From Lentibacillus populi (GTDB lineage: Bacteria; Bacillota; Bacilli; Bacillales; Amphibacillaceae), in NCBI GenBank assembly GCA_014642895.1, contig BMJD01000005.1:1-64000 (forward strand): a DNA stretch of 64,000 bases. The letters are read 5' to 3'. The position numbers were made by a program, and so were the translations under genes. The notes below the pieces were generated by a model. That model searched no databases, had not been told where the DNA came from, and was given only the letters and a program-made list of their open reading frames with translations. Below are positions 17,757 through 28,828 of the stretch, in pieces (within the stretch, counting starts at the first letter, position 1; each line of letters starts with the position of its first letter).

Positions 17757-18098
17757 CAGGCAACGTTTAGACAATTTGCCTGTTTTTGTAAAGAGGAGTC
17801 AAGAAACCTTGATCTCTCGACTTTTTACTTCAAAAGCTTCGGCTCCTAGAAGCTGCCGTCATAAGCAATGGACACTCCAAACACCAAAGACCGGGTGTTT
17901 TCCGGTCCCTTGCTTATGCGTCCGCTTCTAAACAGTCGCCTCAGTCTTTTATTTAATCTAGTTCCGCCTCCCAGGGGCTAGTGGACTTCCTTCACCTCCG
18001 TCCGATAAGTCAACATCGATTCGCTTTACAGCTCATCGTGTTTCCTTTATCTCCTGCGGTTCAGTCCAGTCCATACGCCCCTAAACGGTCGGCTCCAC
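17757..18098. repeat. structured intergenic repeat region
   Basis: There is no gene here. Several stems can be seen: ATAAGCAATGGA (about 17852-17863) faces TCCCTTGCTTAT (about 17908-17919), and CTAGAAGC faces GCTTCTA nearby. The part near 17965-18010 (CTAGTGGACTTCC then CGATAAGTC) resembles stretches inside the repeats at 21621 and 25881, so it looks like a distant or mosaic member of that family. It lies between rpmE2 and tdk. Confidence 0.45.
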
Positions 18099-18101
18099 TT
18101 T

Positions 18102-18347
18102 TTATTTCATATTATATTTTTTCTTGAATCGGTCTACGCGGCCGCCGACTTTGTCTGCTTTTTGTTTGCCTGTGTAGAATGGGTGTGATGCTGATGAAAT
18201 TTCAACACGGATTAGTGGGTACGTGTTGCCATCCTCCCACTCAATTGTTTCGTCGGAGCTTTGTGTTGATCCGCTCAAGAATTTGAAATCTGAACTAGTA
18301 TCAAGAAATACAACTTTTCTGTACTCTGGATGAATTTCCTTTTTCAT
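18102..18347 (-). CDS. rpmE2: 50S ribosomal protein L31 type B
   Basis: An 81-residue ribosomal protein, [16 protein letters not shown] onward, ending RFKKKYNMK. It has no Cys-X-X-Cys motif, so it is the zinc-independent type B form with the internal extension seen in that type. In B. subtilis the gene after rho is the zinc-binding type, whereas here, as in Staphylococcus, type B occupies the slot. It binds the large subunit near the central protuberance. A strong AAAGGAGTGGAAAGAC site precedes the ATG. It lies 143 bases downstream of rho. Confidence 0.96.
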   Translation of the reverse strand: MKKEIHPEYRKVVFLDTSSDFKFLSGSTQSSDETIEWEDGNTYPLIRVEISSASHPFYTGKQKADKVGGRVDRFKKKYNMK

Positions 18348-18490
18348 GTCTTTCCACTCCTTTTTGCCCTGAATCCTTAAGAAACAGAGTTATTGCAAGA
18401 GCCGTCATAGGTGTTTTACCTTATCTAAACTCACATAAAGAGATTATACCAGTGTGCGCTATCGATTGCAATAGGACAGCGTCAGTAAAT

Positions 18491-19771
18491 CTATCTTTTC
18501 GTGCCGCGGCGCTTCATATCCTCTTCAAGTTGCTGGAGAAATTCCTCGTTGCTTTTCGATGCCTTAAGCCGCTTTAGGAAGCGGTCGAGAAAATCATTTG
18601 AATCCTGCATCGTTTTGCGGATAGCCCAGATTTTATCAAGGTGACTCTTTGGAACAAGTAATTCTTCTTTTCTGGTACCAGACCGTAAAATATCGATGGC
18701 TGGGAAAATTCTTCTTTCCGCCAAATTGCGATCAAGATGTAATTCCATATTGCCGGTACCTTTAAATTCCTCATAGATCACATCGTCCATCCGTGATCCT
18801 GTGTCCACTAATGCCGTTGCTAAAATAGTAAAACTTCCACCTTCTTCAATATTTCGCGCTGCACCGAAAAAGCGTTTTGGCCGGTGAAATGCGGCCGGAT
18901 CAATACCACCGGAAAGTGTTCGGCCACTTGGGGGAATGACCAGGTTATATGCCCGGGCAAGTCTTGTTATACTATCCATCAATACAATAACATCACGCTT
19001 ATGTTCGACTAGGCGCATTGCCCGTTCCAGGACAAGCTCTGACACTTTAATATGACTCTCTGGTACTTCATCAAATGTTGAGCTGACAACGTCAACATCG
19101 GAATGGACTGAACGTTCGATATCGGTTACTTCTTCCGGGCGCTCGTCCACCAGTAAAATAATCAGCTTGGCATCTGGATGGTTCTCGGAAATACTGTTGG
19201 CGATTTCCTTTAACAGCATTGTCTTCCCCGCTTTTGGCGGTGCAACAATTAATCCACGCTGTCCAAAACCAACCGGCGTCATTAAATCAATAATTCTAGT
19301 AGATAACTTTTTTGTTCCTGTTTCCAAATTCATTAATCGATCCGGATATAGTGCGGTTAATGCTGGAAAGTGAACACGTTCCTTTGCAGAATCTGGGTCT
19401 TCGTCATTTACAGCATCGACATGCAGCAGACCGTAATAGCGTTCATTTTCTTTCGGTGGCCGCACCTTACCGGAAACCTTATCACCATTACGTAAATCAA
19501 AACGCCGGATTTGCGAAGCGGAAATATAAATGTCCTCCGCACTAGGGGAATAATTTATCGGACGCAAGAAGCCAAACCCTTCCGATGGGATGATTTCCAG
19601 AATACCATCCATAAATAAATACCCATCTTTTTCCGCCTGTGCTTTTAAAATCGCAAAAATAAGTTCCCGTTTTGTTAGCTTGGCATAATAGGATACTTTA
19701 TATTCCTTTGCCAGTGTATAAATTTCTTTTAATGTGAGTGTTTCTAAATGAGAAATTGTCAATGTAGCCAT
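18491..19771 (-). CDS. rho: transcription termination factor Rho
   Basis: A 426-residue hexameric RNA helicase that ends unwanted transcripts. It has an N-terminal helix bundle ([20 protein letters not shown]), a cold-shock-like RNA-binding fold with GFGFLRP and [11 protein letters not shown], and a RecA-type ATPase with P-loop APPKAGKT near residue 180. Q-loop and R-loop regions follow ([14 protein letters not shown] and SGGIDPAAF). The start at MATLTISH was chosen by family length; a seven-residue longer frame exists. It matches B. subtilis Rho closely along its length. Confidence 0.96.
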   Translation of the reverse strand: MATLTISHLETLTLKEIYTLAKEYKVSYYAKLTKRELIFAILKAQAEKDGYLFMDGILEIIPSEGFGFLRPINYSPSAEDIYISASQIRRFDLRNGDKVSGKVRPPKENERYYGLLHVDAVNDEDPDSAKERVHFPALTALYPDRLMNLETGTKKLSTRIIDLMTPVGFGQRGLIVAPPKAGKTMLLKEIANSISENHPDAKLIILLVDERPEEVTDIERSVHSDVDVVSSTFDEVPESHIKVSELVLERAMRLVEHKRDVIVLMDSITRLARAYNLVIPPSGRTLSGGIDPAAFHRPKRFFGAARNIEEGGSFTILATALVDTGSRMDDVIYEEFKGTGNMELHLDRNLAERRIFPAIDILRSGTRKEELLVPKSHLDKIWAIRKTMQDSNDFLDRFLKRLKASKSNEEFLQQLEEDMKRRGTKR

Positions 19772-20000
19772 TCCATCACCACGCCTATTCATTTTTCAAA
19801 TTGTATTATGTTACAGTTATCAACACGAGTTATTTATTTAATCAATATTCCATAAGAATTTCATCATTGCCACAATAGTGTTTGGACACTTAAAACCGAC
19901 TGCCATGAACGTATTTCACCTGAGATTTCACTTCTTTACCTGAAGAATGCCTTGAAGAAATGAAGAATTGTCGGAAGCTAGAATTGAAGTTTGTTTATAA

Positions 20001-20150
20001 GTTTGTTCAAAAAGGAAGATAAAAGGATCAACGTCGGCTAAAAACCGTACCTTATTTCTTGTACATCGAAGACTTGGGGGCAACAGTCCAACCAAACTAG
20101 CAAAGAAATTTAATGCGCCATTTTCACCGGACTTTTTGAACATCCTCTTT
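20001..20150. repeat. TGTTCA-type repeat, 150-bp copy b
   Basis: The left end GTTTGTTCAAAAAGGAAG and right end CCGGACTTTTTGAACATCCTC are inverted repeats (core TGTTCAAAAAG), enclosing about 115 bases without a convincing gene. The ends match the short hairpin copies elsewhere, but the interior differs, which fits a MITE-like element. The rest of 19772-20000 shows nothing recognisable. Confidence 0.6.
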
Positions 20151-20267
20151 TACAAATTATATTAGCCATTCTTAACTATTATTAAACATCTACAATATTA
20201 CCTTTTTCAGCAGTATTATTCAACTCTATTTTGATAAAAAAGTTAGATATGAATTAATAGAGAAGGA

Positions 20268-20295
20268 AGCCGGTACATAATAGGCTTCCTTGTTA
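20268..20295 (-). terminator. probable terminator after glpX
   Basis: GGAAGCC and GGCTTCC form a stem around an AT-rich loop, about 155 bases below the glpX stop, with TTCTCTATT following on the minus strand. It would also work on the plus strand. It lies between two repeat copies. Confidence 0.5.
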
Positions 20296-20324
20296 TTACG
20301 TCTACAGCAAGCACTGGGCTAACA

Positions 20325-20378
20325 GAGGGGGTTCAAAAGTCACCAGATGATATATGGTGACTTTTGAACATGCACTTA
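20325..20378. repeat. TGTTCA-type palindromic repeat, copy c
   Basis: GTTCAAAAGTCACCA and TGGTGACTTTTGAAC make a perfect 15-bp stem around GATGATATA, flanked by GAGGGG and ATGCACTTA. It lies 73 bases below the glpX stop and may also act as a terminator. Confidence 0.75.
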
Positions 20379-20450
20379 TAGAGAATGTTTCCACCGGGAT
20401 TTGCTGTACTCCGTCTACATGCCGTTAAACAGAAACTTTACGTTTTCCAT

Positions 20451-21419
20451 TTACGGTTTGATTACGAGGTTTGGTTTCTTTTGCAAGCTGTGTTCGCCAT
20501 CGATGAAGCGTACAGTTCCACTTTTTGCGCGCATTACAACGGTTTGTGTCGTTGCTTTTTGGCCCTTGAACTGGACACCTTTCAGCAGTTCGCCGTCCGT
20601 TACCCCCGTTGCCGCAAAAATAGCGTCATCACCACCGCAGATGTCTTCCATTGTTAATGCTTTATCAAAATCAGTAATCCCCATTTTCTTGCAGCGATCC
20701 CGTTCTTCATCATTTGACGGGATCAGTTTTCCCTGGATTTCACCGCCAAGACACTTCAATGCAACTGCGGATAACACGCCTTCAGGAGCTCCACCGATTC
20801 CAAACAAGATATCAACGCCTGTATCATCAAATGCGGTGTTCATCGCAGCAGCAACATCGCCATCGGGAATTAGTTTGATTCTTGCTCCTGCTTGTCTGAT
20901 TTCTTCAATCAATCTTTCATGGCGCGGGCGATCTAATAAGACTGCGACAACATCCTCGATATTTTTGCCTTTTGCTTTTGCGACTGCCAGCAGATTCTCA
21001 AGTGTGGAAGCATTTATATCTACCTTGCCAACTGCTTGCGGACCAACAGCAAGCTTTTGCATGTACATGTCCGGTGCATGGAGCAGTTTTTTATGGTCAG
21101 CGATTGCAATGACGGCAAGCGCATTCCATGTACCTTGGGCAACGATGTTCGTTCCCTCTAACGGGTCAACCGCTACATCAACGCGTGGTCCTTCACCTGT
21201 TCCGAGCTTCTCCCCAATATAGAGCATTGGCGCCTCATCCATTTCACCTTCGCCAATGACGACAGTCCCTTGCATCGGAATTGTATCAAATACAGCACGC
21301 ATAGCAGAGGTTGCAGCATCATCAGCCTCATCCTTTTTACCTCGTCCCATCCAACGGGCCGATTTTAATGCTGCTGCCTCTGTAACACGTACGATTTCCA
21401 TTGTTAAACTTCTTTCCAT
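20451..21419 (-). CDS. glpX: fructose-1,6-bisphosphatase class II
   Basis: A 322-residue GlpX-type phosphatase that removes the C1 phosphate of fructose 1,6-bisphosphate in gluconeogenesis. Metal and substrate motifs are visible: [15 protein letters not shown] near 54-68, VDPLEGTN near 83-90, and GIGGAPEGV near 190. The start at [10 protein letters not shown] is supported by AAAGGGGAGAAAAACC and by close agreement with B. subtilis GlpX; the 44 codons upstream are rejected. It lies between murA2 and rho, the usual Bacillales place. There is no membrane segment. Confidence 0.96.
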   Translation of the reverse strand: MERSLTMEIVRVTEAAALKSARWMGRGKKDEADDAATSAMRAVFDTIPMQGTVVIGEGEMDEAPMLYIGEKLGTGEGPRVDVAVDPLEGTNIVAQGTWNALAVIAIADHKKLLHAPDMYMQKLAVGPQAVGKVDINASTLENLLAVAKAKGKNIEDVVAVLLDRPRHERLIEEIRQAGARIKLIPDGDVAAAMNTAFDDTGVDILFGIGGAPEGVLSAVALKCLGGEIQGKLIPSNDEERDRCKKMGITDFDKALTMEDICGGDDAIFAATGVTDGELLKGVQFKGQKATTQTVVMRAKSGTVRFIDGEHSLQKKPNLVIKP

Positions 21420-21474
21420 GGTTTTTCTCCCCTTTATGCAAAATCCCCTCATTCCATGGATCGTGAAAAGCGAA

Positions 21475-21497
21475 GCGGACATTTTTAACTGTCCGCA
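21475..21497 (-). terminator. hairpin upstream of glpX
   Basis: GCGGACA and TGTCCGC pair around TTTTTAAC, 55 bases before the glpX start. It could end transcripts arriving from murA2, with a modestly T-rich minus-strand tail (TTCGCTTTT). Confidence 0.4.
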
Positions 21498-21620
21498 TTT
21501 ATTTATCTCTTTTAGCAATTTCAAAATAAACATTCCATTTTTATGAGCCAACCATCAGGATTGGCTACATACAGCTCACTACCCAGCCACTAACCAGGTG
21601 CTACACTTTTGTTTACAGAT

Positions 21621-21990
21621 AAGAAAGTATAAAAATCAGGGCTCTCTTCTGCTCGTGCCAGAGTAGGCCACGTCCGGCTCCAGCGCCCAGCGACTAGTAT
21701 GCAACACCCGCCTTCGTACGATAAGTCGGGCCTACAGGATGTAGGTCAGTTCGACGTTGCCACAGGACGTGGCGTTCTTAGTCGAACATCCCCTCGTTCG
21801 GGTAAGAAGGAAGGCCGACTAAGTACGGGCTTTGCGCCCAACTCACGTCTACCCCTTTTGCGGGGGCATGTTTCCTTCTCCTACGTAGGAATGTTCGGTT
21901 AAGACCGCTGCTCCCGGCAGCAACACCGAACCACCCAGCTTGGCAGGGCGCAGCATATACGTCGCTAACGGGCGCTTGCGCCTTTGTTCA
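21621..21990. repeat. modular intergenic repeat, long copy 1
   Basis: It begins AAGAAAGTATAAAAATCAGG, then GGCCACGTCCGGCTCCAGCG, and ends CGGGCGCTTGCGCCTTTGTTCA. A block of about 110 bp at 21880-21990 is nearly identical to 25976-26086. The middle of about 180 bp (21700-21875) is absent from the other copies. The last three bases (TCA) are the murA2 stop codon read from the other strand. It fills most of the 21420-21987 gap. Confidence 0.8.
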
Positions 21991-23274
21991 TGAATTTTGA
22001 AATTGCTCTATTTCCTGGTCATTCATTTCTTCACGCCAGACATTTGCACCGAGGTCGGTTAGTTTTTCTGTTATTTTTTCATATCCTCGGTCAATATGCT
22101 CCAGTCCGGTTATTTCGGTAATGCCATTGGCCATTAAACCAGCTACAATAAGCGCAGCCCCTGCACGTAAATCGGTTGCTTTCACTCTGGCTCCTTCAAG
22201 CTGCACAGGACCGGAAATGATTGCTGATCCACCTTCCACTTTTATTATAGCATTCATTCGCCTTAGTTCGTCAATATGTTTTAGTCGGGCTGAATAAATG
22301 GTATCCGTTACAACACCTGTATTAACTGTTTTTGTCAACAGCGTTGTAAATGGCTGCTGCAGGTCGGTTGGGAAACCGGGATAAACTAACGTTTTGATAT
22401 CGACACTTTTTAATGGCTGTTTGGAAGCAATTAACAACTGTTCATCCCCTTCTTCAACCGTTACCCCCATCTCGCGCAATTTAGCAAGCAGCGATTCTAA
22501 ATGCTGGGAAATAACATTGTCGATAACAACTTCATTGCCAGCTGCGGCAGCGGCTATCGCGTATGTTCCTGCCTCAATGCGGTCAGGAATAATGGTGTGT
22601 CTGCATCCGTGCAATGATGGAACGCCTTCAATCCGAATAACATCGGTTCCAACACCTTTAATTTGTGCACCCATATTCGTCAAAAGTGTTGCAACATCAA
22701 TAATTTCCGGTTCCTTTGCGGCATTTTCAATGATTGTTTTACCTTTTGCCTTTACCGCTGCAAGCATGATATTTATCGTTGCACCGACACTGACAACGTC
22801 TAAATAGATCCTGGCACCGGTAAGTTCTTCAGCACGGATGTAAATAGCACCTTGTTCATTGGTTACCTTCGCACCTAACGCTTCGAACCCTTTGATATGC
22901 TGATCAATTGGCCTCGGCCCTAAATGGCAGCCGCCAGGGAGACCGATAACGGCTTGTTTAAATTTACCCAGCATTGCCCCCATAAAGTAATACGATGCCC
23001 GCAGTTTTTTCACTTTTCCGTTGGGCAGCGGCATGGAAATCATATGTTCCGGATCAATATGTACCGTTTGACCATTCCACATTACCTTGCCACCAATTTC
23101 TTCAAGCAGATCTCCAAGCGTGTAAACATCAGAGATTTCTGGTAGTCCTTCAATTGTTACATCAGAATCAGCCAATATAGCGGCAGGCAAAAGAGCAACA
23201 GCACTATTTTTCGCCCCACTGATTCGCACCTTGCCATTTAATGTATGACCGCCTTCTACTAACATTTTTTGCAA
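21988..23274 (-). CDS. murAB: UDP-N-acetylglucosamine 1-carboxyvinyltransferase 2 (MurA2/MurAB)
   Basis: A 428-residue enzyme that adds enolpyruvate from PEP to UDP-GlcNAc, the first committed step of peptidoglycan synthesis. [10 protein letters not shown] is at 22-31, and [16 protein letters not shown] contains the catalytic cysteine C116, the target of fosfomycin. The start is a TTG at 23274 behind GGCGGGG, giving MQKMLVEGG, which aligns with B. subtilis MurAB; no upstream ATG fits. It is the second MurA paralogue by position beside tal and fbaA. The stop codon lies at the edge of a dispersed repeat. Confidence 0.95.
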   Translation of the reverse strand: MQKMLVEGGHTLNGKVRISGAKNSAVALLPAAILADSDVTIEGLPEISDVYTLGDLLEEIGGKVMWNGQTVHIDPEHMISMPLPNGKVKKLRASYYFMGAMLGKFKQAVIGLPGGCHLGPRPIDQHIKGFEALGAKVTNEQGAIYIRAEELTGARIYLDVVSVGATINIMLAAVKAKGKTIIENAAKEPEIIDVATLLTNMGAQIKGVGTDVIRIEGVPSLHGCRHTIIPDRIEAGTYAIAAAAAGNEVVIDNVISQHLESLLAKLREMGVTVEEGDEQLLIASKQPLKSVDIKTLVYPGFPTDLQQPFTTLLTKTVNTGVVTDTIYSARLKHIDELRRMNAIIKVEGGSAIISGPVQLEGARVKATDLRAGAALIVAGLMANGITEITGLEHIDRGYEKITEKLTDLGANVWREEMNDQEIEQFQNS

Positions 23275-23293
23275 TTGGAAAACCCCGCCTTTT

Positions 23294-23328
23294 GAGGTTG
23301 TTCAAAATAAGCTTTTGAACACACACAT
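23294..23328. repeat. minimal TGTTCA-type repeat, copy d
   Basis: GAGGTTGTTCAAAATAAGCTTTTGAACACACAC retains both ends of the family (GTTCAAAA and TTTTGAAC) but almost none of the interior, so it looks like an internal deletion product. The remaining 23329-23545 holds nothing recognisable. Confidence 0.5.
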
Positions 23329-23545
23329 TTCGAATAATTTTTTGTAACTCGTGCTATACCGATTATCAGACCACCACTGACCGCCCAGCACAAATGACAC
23401 ACGGTGGATGCAGATGATGCAGACCCCGTATTAACGCACCGGTTTTTAGTCGGCTTTCCCTTTTAACAGAGCGTTTCCGCTTTTGATCCTCCAGCTACAG
23501 CACCTTTGTTATTATCTTGCACATTTTTTCCAATTTCATGCGATT

Positions 23546-24187
23546 TTATTTTGCGTTGTTCCAATCAGCAAGAAACTTTTCAATTCCTTGGTCGGTTAAT
23601 GGGTGTTTCACAAGCTGTGACAGTACTTTATATGGAATAGTAGCAATGTGTGCACCGTTTAAGGCTGCATCTGTGACGTGTAATGGATGTCTGATTGATG
23701 CTGCAATGATTTCTGTTGCAATGCTATGACGGTCAAAAATTTCTGCAATCGTTGCGACCAAATCCATACCTTCTTGACCAATATCGTCCAAGCGTCCTAA
23801 AAATGGCGACACATAGGTTGCCCCTGCACGTGCAGCAAGCAATGCCTGGTTCGCGTTAAAAATCAATGTTACATTTGTTTTGATGTTTAAGTCACTGAAC
23901 GCTTTTACGGCTTTAAGTCCTTCCAGGGTCATTGGTACTTTAACCGTGATGTTAGGGGCAATTGCCGCAAGCTCTTTTCCTTCTTTAATCATCCCTTCTG
24001 CATCTTCCGAAATTACTTCTGCACTTACAGATCCGGAAACTTCTTTCGTTATTTCCCGGAGACGGTCATGGAAAGACACGCCCTCTTTTGCGACCAGACT
24101 CGGATTCGTTGTAACACCGGCCAGGATTCCGAGTGCATTTGCCTCGCGAATCTCATCAATATTTGCTGTATCAATAAAAAATTTCAT
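23546..24187 (-). CDS. tal: transaldolase (short, TalC/Fsa family)
   Basis: A 213-residue class I aldolase-fold enzyme. In this family it transfers dihydroxyacetone units between sugar phosphates in the pentose phosphate pathway; a fructose-6-phosphate aldolase activity cannot be excluded from sequence alone. [16 protein letters not shown] starts the protein, VTTNPSL is at 25-31, and the Schiff-base lysine is K83 in TVKVPMT. The length is that of the short Bacillus-type transaldolases. It is flanked by murA2 and fbaA, as in B. subtilis. Confidence 0.95.
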   Translation of the reverse strand: MKFFIDTANIDEIREANALGILAGVTTNPSLVAKEGVSFHDRLREITKEVSGSVSAEVISEDAEGMIKEGKELAAIAPNITVKVPMTLEGLKAVKAFSDLNIKTNVTLIFNANQALLAARAGATYVSPFLGRLDDIGQEGMDLVATIAEIFDRHSIATEIIAASIRHPLHVTDAALNGAHIATIPYKVLSQLVKHPLTDQGIEKFLADWNNAK

Positions 24188-24250
24188 GTCGTTGTATCCT
24201 CTCTTTCCCTACATATATTTTAAAGAACATGTAAATAGAAGTCAGATGAA

Positions 24251-24276
24251 AGAAATCGGCAATTTAAAGCCGATTT
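24251..24276 (-). terminator. terminator of fbaA
   Basis: GAAATCGGC and GCCGATTTC form a perfect 9-bp stem 72 bases after the fbaA stop, followed on the minus strand by TTTCATCT. The same stem sequence recurs at 32957. The piece at 24300-24345 (CCCAGGGACTAGTGTGC) resembles part of the modular repeats. Confidence 0.6.
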
Positions 24277-24347
24277 CGTTGTCCAAATGGGCAAAATTAT
24301 TTTCCTTGCCCAGCCCCAGGGACTAGTGTGCTTCCGCTTTTGTGCTT

Positions 24348-25205
24348 TTACGCTTGATTTGATGAACCAAATTCACGCATTTTGCCAATAACGGTTTCTT
24401 TAATGGCATCACGGCTTGGTCCTAAATATTTTCGCGGATCGTACAGGTCAGGTTTTTCATTTAATACTTCCCGGACCTTTTTCGCTTGGGCAATTTGATT
24501 TTCGGTGTTTACATTAATTTTTGCCGTACCTAATGAAATAGAATGTTGGATATCCTTTGTTGGAATTCCTGTACCACCATGCAATACTAAAGGAAGTTCG
24601 ATTGTTTTGGAGATTTCCTCCATTTCAGCAAATCCAAGGTTTGGTTCCCCTTTATACGGCCCGTGAACGGAACCTAGTGCTGGTGCCAAACAATCAATTC
24701 CTGTACGATTAACCAGTTCTAAACATTCCTTAGGGTCTGCGTAGATTACGCCATTAGCCACAACGTCATCTTCCTGTCCGCCCACTGTACCGAGTTCGGC
24801 TTCCACGGATACACCATGAATGTGTGCCAATTCAACTACTTTACTTGTTACGGCAATATTTTCTTCAAGTGGATCATGTGAGGCATCGATCATAACAGAG
24901 GTAAATCCGGCGTGAATTGCCTGTGCAGCCTTTTCAAAGCTTGAACCATGGTCCAGGTGGATCGCAACAGGCACGGTTGTACCATATTCCTCCATTAACG
25001 CTTTAACCATCGCGACAACAACCTTGAAGCCGCCCATATACTTTCCGGCACCTTCCGAAACACCGAGAATAACTGGTGATTTTTCTTCTTCGGCCGCTTG
25101 TAATATAGCCTGAATATATTCCAGGTTATTGATATTGAATTGTCCAACAGCATACCCATTTGCTTTTCCTTTTTCAAGCATTTCTTTCATCGACACTAAT
25201 GGCAT
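24348..25205 (-). CDS. fbaA: fructose-bisphosphate aldolase class II
   Basis: A 285-residue zinc-dependent aldolase that cleaves fructose 1,6-bisphosphate to dihydroxyacetone phosphate and glyceraldehyde 3-phosphate. [11 protein letters not shown] (near 80-90) carries the catalytic Asp and a zinc His, [14 protein letters not shown] (near 133-146) contains a zinc Glu, and GGTGIP (near 209-214) binds phosphate. The start at [10 protein letters not shown] is fixed by AAGGAGGATAATAGG and matches the family; eight upstream codons were dropped. It lies between spo0F and tal, as in B. subtilis. Confidence 0.96.
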   Translation of the reverse strand: MPLVSMKEMLEKGKANGYAVGQFNINNLEYIQAILQAAEEEKSPVILGVSEGAGKYMGGFKVVVAMVKALMEEYGTTVPVAIHLDHGSSFEKAAQAIHAGFTSVMIDASHDPLEENIAVTSKVVELAHIHGVSVEAELGTVGGQEDDVVANGVIYADPKECLELVNRTGIDCLAPALGSVHGPYKGEPNLGFAEMEEISKTIELPLVLHGGTGIPTKDIQHSISLGTAKINVNTENQIAQAKKVREVLNEKPDLYDPRKYLGPSRDAIKETVIGKMREFGSSNQA

Positions 25206-25430
25206 CCTATTATCCTCCTTCATAGACAAGGTACATCTATCTATACAAATTAGTATTAATTACAGTATAAGAATACCAATTCACGTTTAAAGTCGCAACA
25301 TATGTATACTCCCGCCACTTGATTTCCCTTACAGCTCGTAAATGGCTGATTTTAGAAACAATAAGAAAAATGCCACCTCCTTTTATGTCTACGTCTTCGT
25401 GACCCACATCGTGTGGTTCTCAGGCTAACT

Positions 25431-25460
25431 TTCAGTGAGGGAGGAAGGAACCCCACTGAA
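25431..25460 (-). terminator. hairpin after spo0F
   Basis: TTCAGTGAGG and CCCCACTGAA pair with one mismatch, 12 bases beyond the spo0F stop. The minus-strand tail is not very T-rich, so efficiency is uncertain. The rest of 25206-25430 shows no gene. Confidence 0.5.
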
Positions 25461-25472
25461 TGAAGTTTCACT

Positions 25473-25841
25473 TTATGATTCACACCCAAGCAGTTTGTTT
25501 ACAATGGTGCATATGCTATTAATATTAAAAGGTTTGCCGACAACTTCCTTTACATTCGGATAATTCGCCAATTCCTTGACGAGTTCCTCAACCAGACCAC
25601 TCATGACGATTGCCGGTATGTTAATCTCTTCAAGTTCTAATTGTTGGAGAACCTTTACACCATCAACAACAGGTAATTTATAATCAAGCATCATCAAATC
25701 AAACGTACCACTATGTATTTTATCCAACGCTTCCTTCCCCGTTTTAGCTGTCACAACATGATAGCCACTATTTTCAAACACTTCCTGTAATAATAATCGT
25801 ATACCAGGTTGATCATCAACTATTAATATCTCTTTTTTCAT
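25473..25841 (-). CDS. spo0F: sporulation phosphorelay response regulator Spo0F
   Basis: A 122-residue single-domain receiver that passes phosphate from the sporulation kinases to Spo0B. The acidic pocket is D9-D10, the phospho-acceptor D53 (in LMMLDYKLP), the switch residue S81 (T in B. subtilis) and the conserved lysine K103. There is no output domain. Its location between pyrG and fbaA is the conserved spo0F site, which is the main reason for choosing Spo0F over another lone receiver. The loop after the switch residue (MSGLVEELVKE) differs from the B. subtilis MTAYGELDMI, so partner contacts may have drifted. Confidence 0.9.
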   Translation of the reverse strand: MKKEILIVDDQPGIRLLLQEVFENSGYHVVTAKTGKEALDKIHSGTFDLMMLDYKLPVVDGVKVLQQLELEEINIPAIVMSGLVEELVKELANYPNVKEVVGKPFNINSICTIVNKLLGCES

Positions 25842-25880
25842 AGACTCTAACCATCCTTATAAGTATCTCTTTATCTTAAG

Positions 25881-26086
25881 TAAAGAAAGTACAAAATTTG
25901 AGACGCTATTACGCTTACAGCAGAGCAGGCCACGTCCGGCTCCAGCGCTAAAGCTGTAGTAAACTTCCTTTATCTCCTTCGTAGGAATGTTCGGTTAAAA
26001 CCGCTGCTCCCGGCAGCAACACCGAACCACCCTGCTTGGCAGGGCGCAGTTTATACTTCGCTAACCGGGCGCTTGCGCCTTTGTTC
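25881..26086. repeat. modular intergenic repeat, medium copy 2
   Basis: It begins TAAAGAAAGTACAAAATTTG, then GGCCACGTCCGGCTCCAGCG, and ends GGGCGCTTGCGCCTTTGTTC. Its last 110 bp are nearly the same as those of copy 1 at 21880-21990 (including CCGCTGCTCCCGGCAGCAAC). It lacks the 180-bp middle of that copy. Confidence 0.8.
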
Positions 26087-26190
26087 CTCCATAATGTTAT
26101 TTCGATAAAAATAGCCAATATCCTTCTTTTTAGAGAACAAAAACACAAATACGGATATATTCCAAATTATGAAAATTATATGCAAATAAG

Positions 26191-26214
26191 AACCCGCCTA
26201 TTATAGGCGGGTTT
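26191..26214 (-). terminator. terminator of pyrG
   Basis: AACCCGCC and GGCGGGTT form a stem around a short AT loop, 77 bases after the pyrG stop, followed by CTTATTTG on the minus strand. Confidence 0.75.
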
Positions 26215-26290
26215 CAAGTTTTAAAAATTATATGATTCATACTGTAGTGGACAGTGCAAAACACAATGGTCGCTGATATTGATCAGGTGA

Positions 26291-27961
<1,671 letters not shown>

Positions 27962-28025
27962 TTAATGTTCATCAACATGTGTGATTTAAACGTAAATTTA
28001 TTTGCTTGCCTCTTTAAAATACGAA

Positions 28026-28055
28026 AAGCGTTCCCCCCAACCAGGGGGAACGCTT
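28026..28055 (-). promoter_or_regulatory. pyrG attenuator hairpin
   Basis: On the minus strand AAGCGTTCCCCC and GGGGGAACGCTT form a 12-bp stem, followed by TTCGTATTTT. It lies 25-54 bases after the predicted pyrG start site and well before the gene. In B. subtilis, poly-G added at the 5' end when CTP is low pairs with the pyrimidine-rich arm of such a hairpin and blocks termination; here the C5 run could serve. It also would end rpoE transcripts. Confidence 0.75.
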
Positions 28056-28073
28056 CATTGATTTTAATTTAAA

Positions 28074-28115
28074 GAGCCCAATAAAAATTGTACTCATGTG
28101 ATAGGAAAAAGTCAA
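28074..28115 (-). promoter_or_regulatory. pyrG promoter with GGGCTC start
   Basis: On the minus strand TTGACT (28115-28110), 17 bases, TACAAT (28092-28087), 7 bases, then GGGCTC starting at 28079. The GGGC start is the signature needed for reiterative G addition in pyrG control. Confidence 0.8.
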
Positions 28116-28129
28116 GCAGCCATTTTGGA

Positions 28130-28645
28130 TTATTTATTCTCTTCTTCCTCTTCATCATCGTCGATGTCCTCTTCATCTTCATCGGCAAAATCCTCATCAA
28201 GCTCTTCGTCATCTTCAAAATCATCAAAGTCTTCTTCCTCTTCATCGGCAACGAAATCATCCGTTAGTACTTCGATGTCTTCGTCAACAATATCAAGTTC
28301 AGCATCTGATTCAAAATCTTCTTCCGCTTTTTTCTTTTTCTTCGCCTTCTTCTTTTTCTTTGGTTCAGCTGTTATTTCCTCATCAATTTGCTCAACCGGG
28401 TACCACCGTTTCAGCCCCCACATATTGGAACCAAGTGTCATAAACCTGCCATCAATGTTTAGGTCCGTATAAAATTGCGCAATAAATTGTTCTTTCTGTT
28501 CTTCCGTAAAGCCTTTTAGTTCTGAAATTTTTTCAAAAACCTCTCTAAAATCAAGCGCTTTTTTTTCATCTAATAAAATTAAATTTGCCAATTCGATCAT
28601 CGACATATCTGCTAAATCTTCGTGGCTATAAGTTTTCAAGCTCAC
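28130..28645 (-). CDS. rpoE: DNA-directed RNA polymerase delta subunit
   Basis: A 171-residue subunit of Gram-positive RNA polymerase that promotes recycling and promoter selectivity. The folded N-terminal half has MSMIELANLILLDEKKA and LGSNMWGLKRWYPVEQID. A lysine cluster (KKKKKAKKKKK) follows near residues 96-106, then a disordered, extremely acidic tail of about 60 residues ending DEEEEENK, as in other delta subunits. It lies directly upstream of pyrG, the conserved Bacillales place. A serine-rich frame on the opposite strand is only the shadow of the acidic tail. Confidence 0.95.
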   Translation of the reverse strand: MSLKTYSHEDLADMSMIELANLILLDEKKALDFREVFEKISELKGFTEEQKEQFIAQFYTDLNIDGRFMTLGSNMWGLKRWYPVEQIDEEITAEPKKKKKAKKKKKAEEDFESDAELDIVDEDIEVLTDDFVADEEEEDFDDFEDDEELDEDFADEDEEDIDDDEEEEENK

Positions 28646-28796
28646 GGTAACGCACTCCCTTTTCTATTTTATCATCAGCCTTGCTTTTATCATGGACATT
28701 TATTAATAATCTTTCATTTTAGCCTATTTTCTAATAAACCATACCATACATTATAAACAAATCAAGACTGAATATGCTAGGGAAAACCATAAAAAA

Positions 28797-28825
28797 GTTG
28801 AGAAAAACATCTTGTTTTTCTCAAC
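28797..28825 (-). terminator. terminator of the icmF transcript
   Basis: GTTGAGAAAAAC and GTTTTTCTCAAC form a perfect 12-bp stem with a 5-base loop, then TTTTTTATGG on the minus strand. It lies 112 bases after the icmF stop. Confidence 0.85.
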
Positions 28826-28828
28826 AGG

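Noticed and set aside
19928..20143. 71-residue minus-strand protein
   Set aside because: It lies inside the repeat element at 20001-20150 and lacks a ribosome site.
28098..28472. Serine-rich plus-strand protein
   Set aside because: It is the antisense reading of the acidic tail of rpoE; GAA/GAT codons reverse to TTC/ATC and Ser-rich frames.
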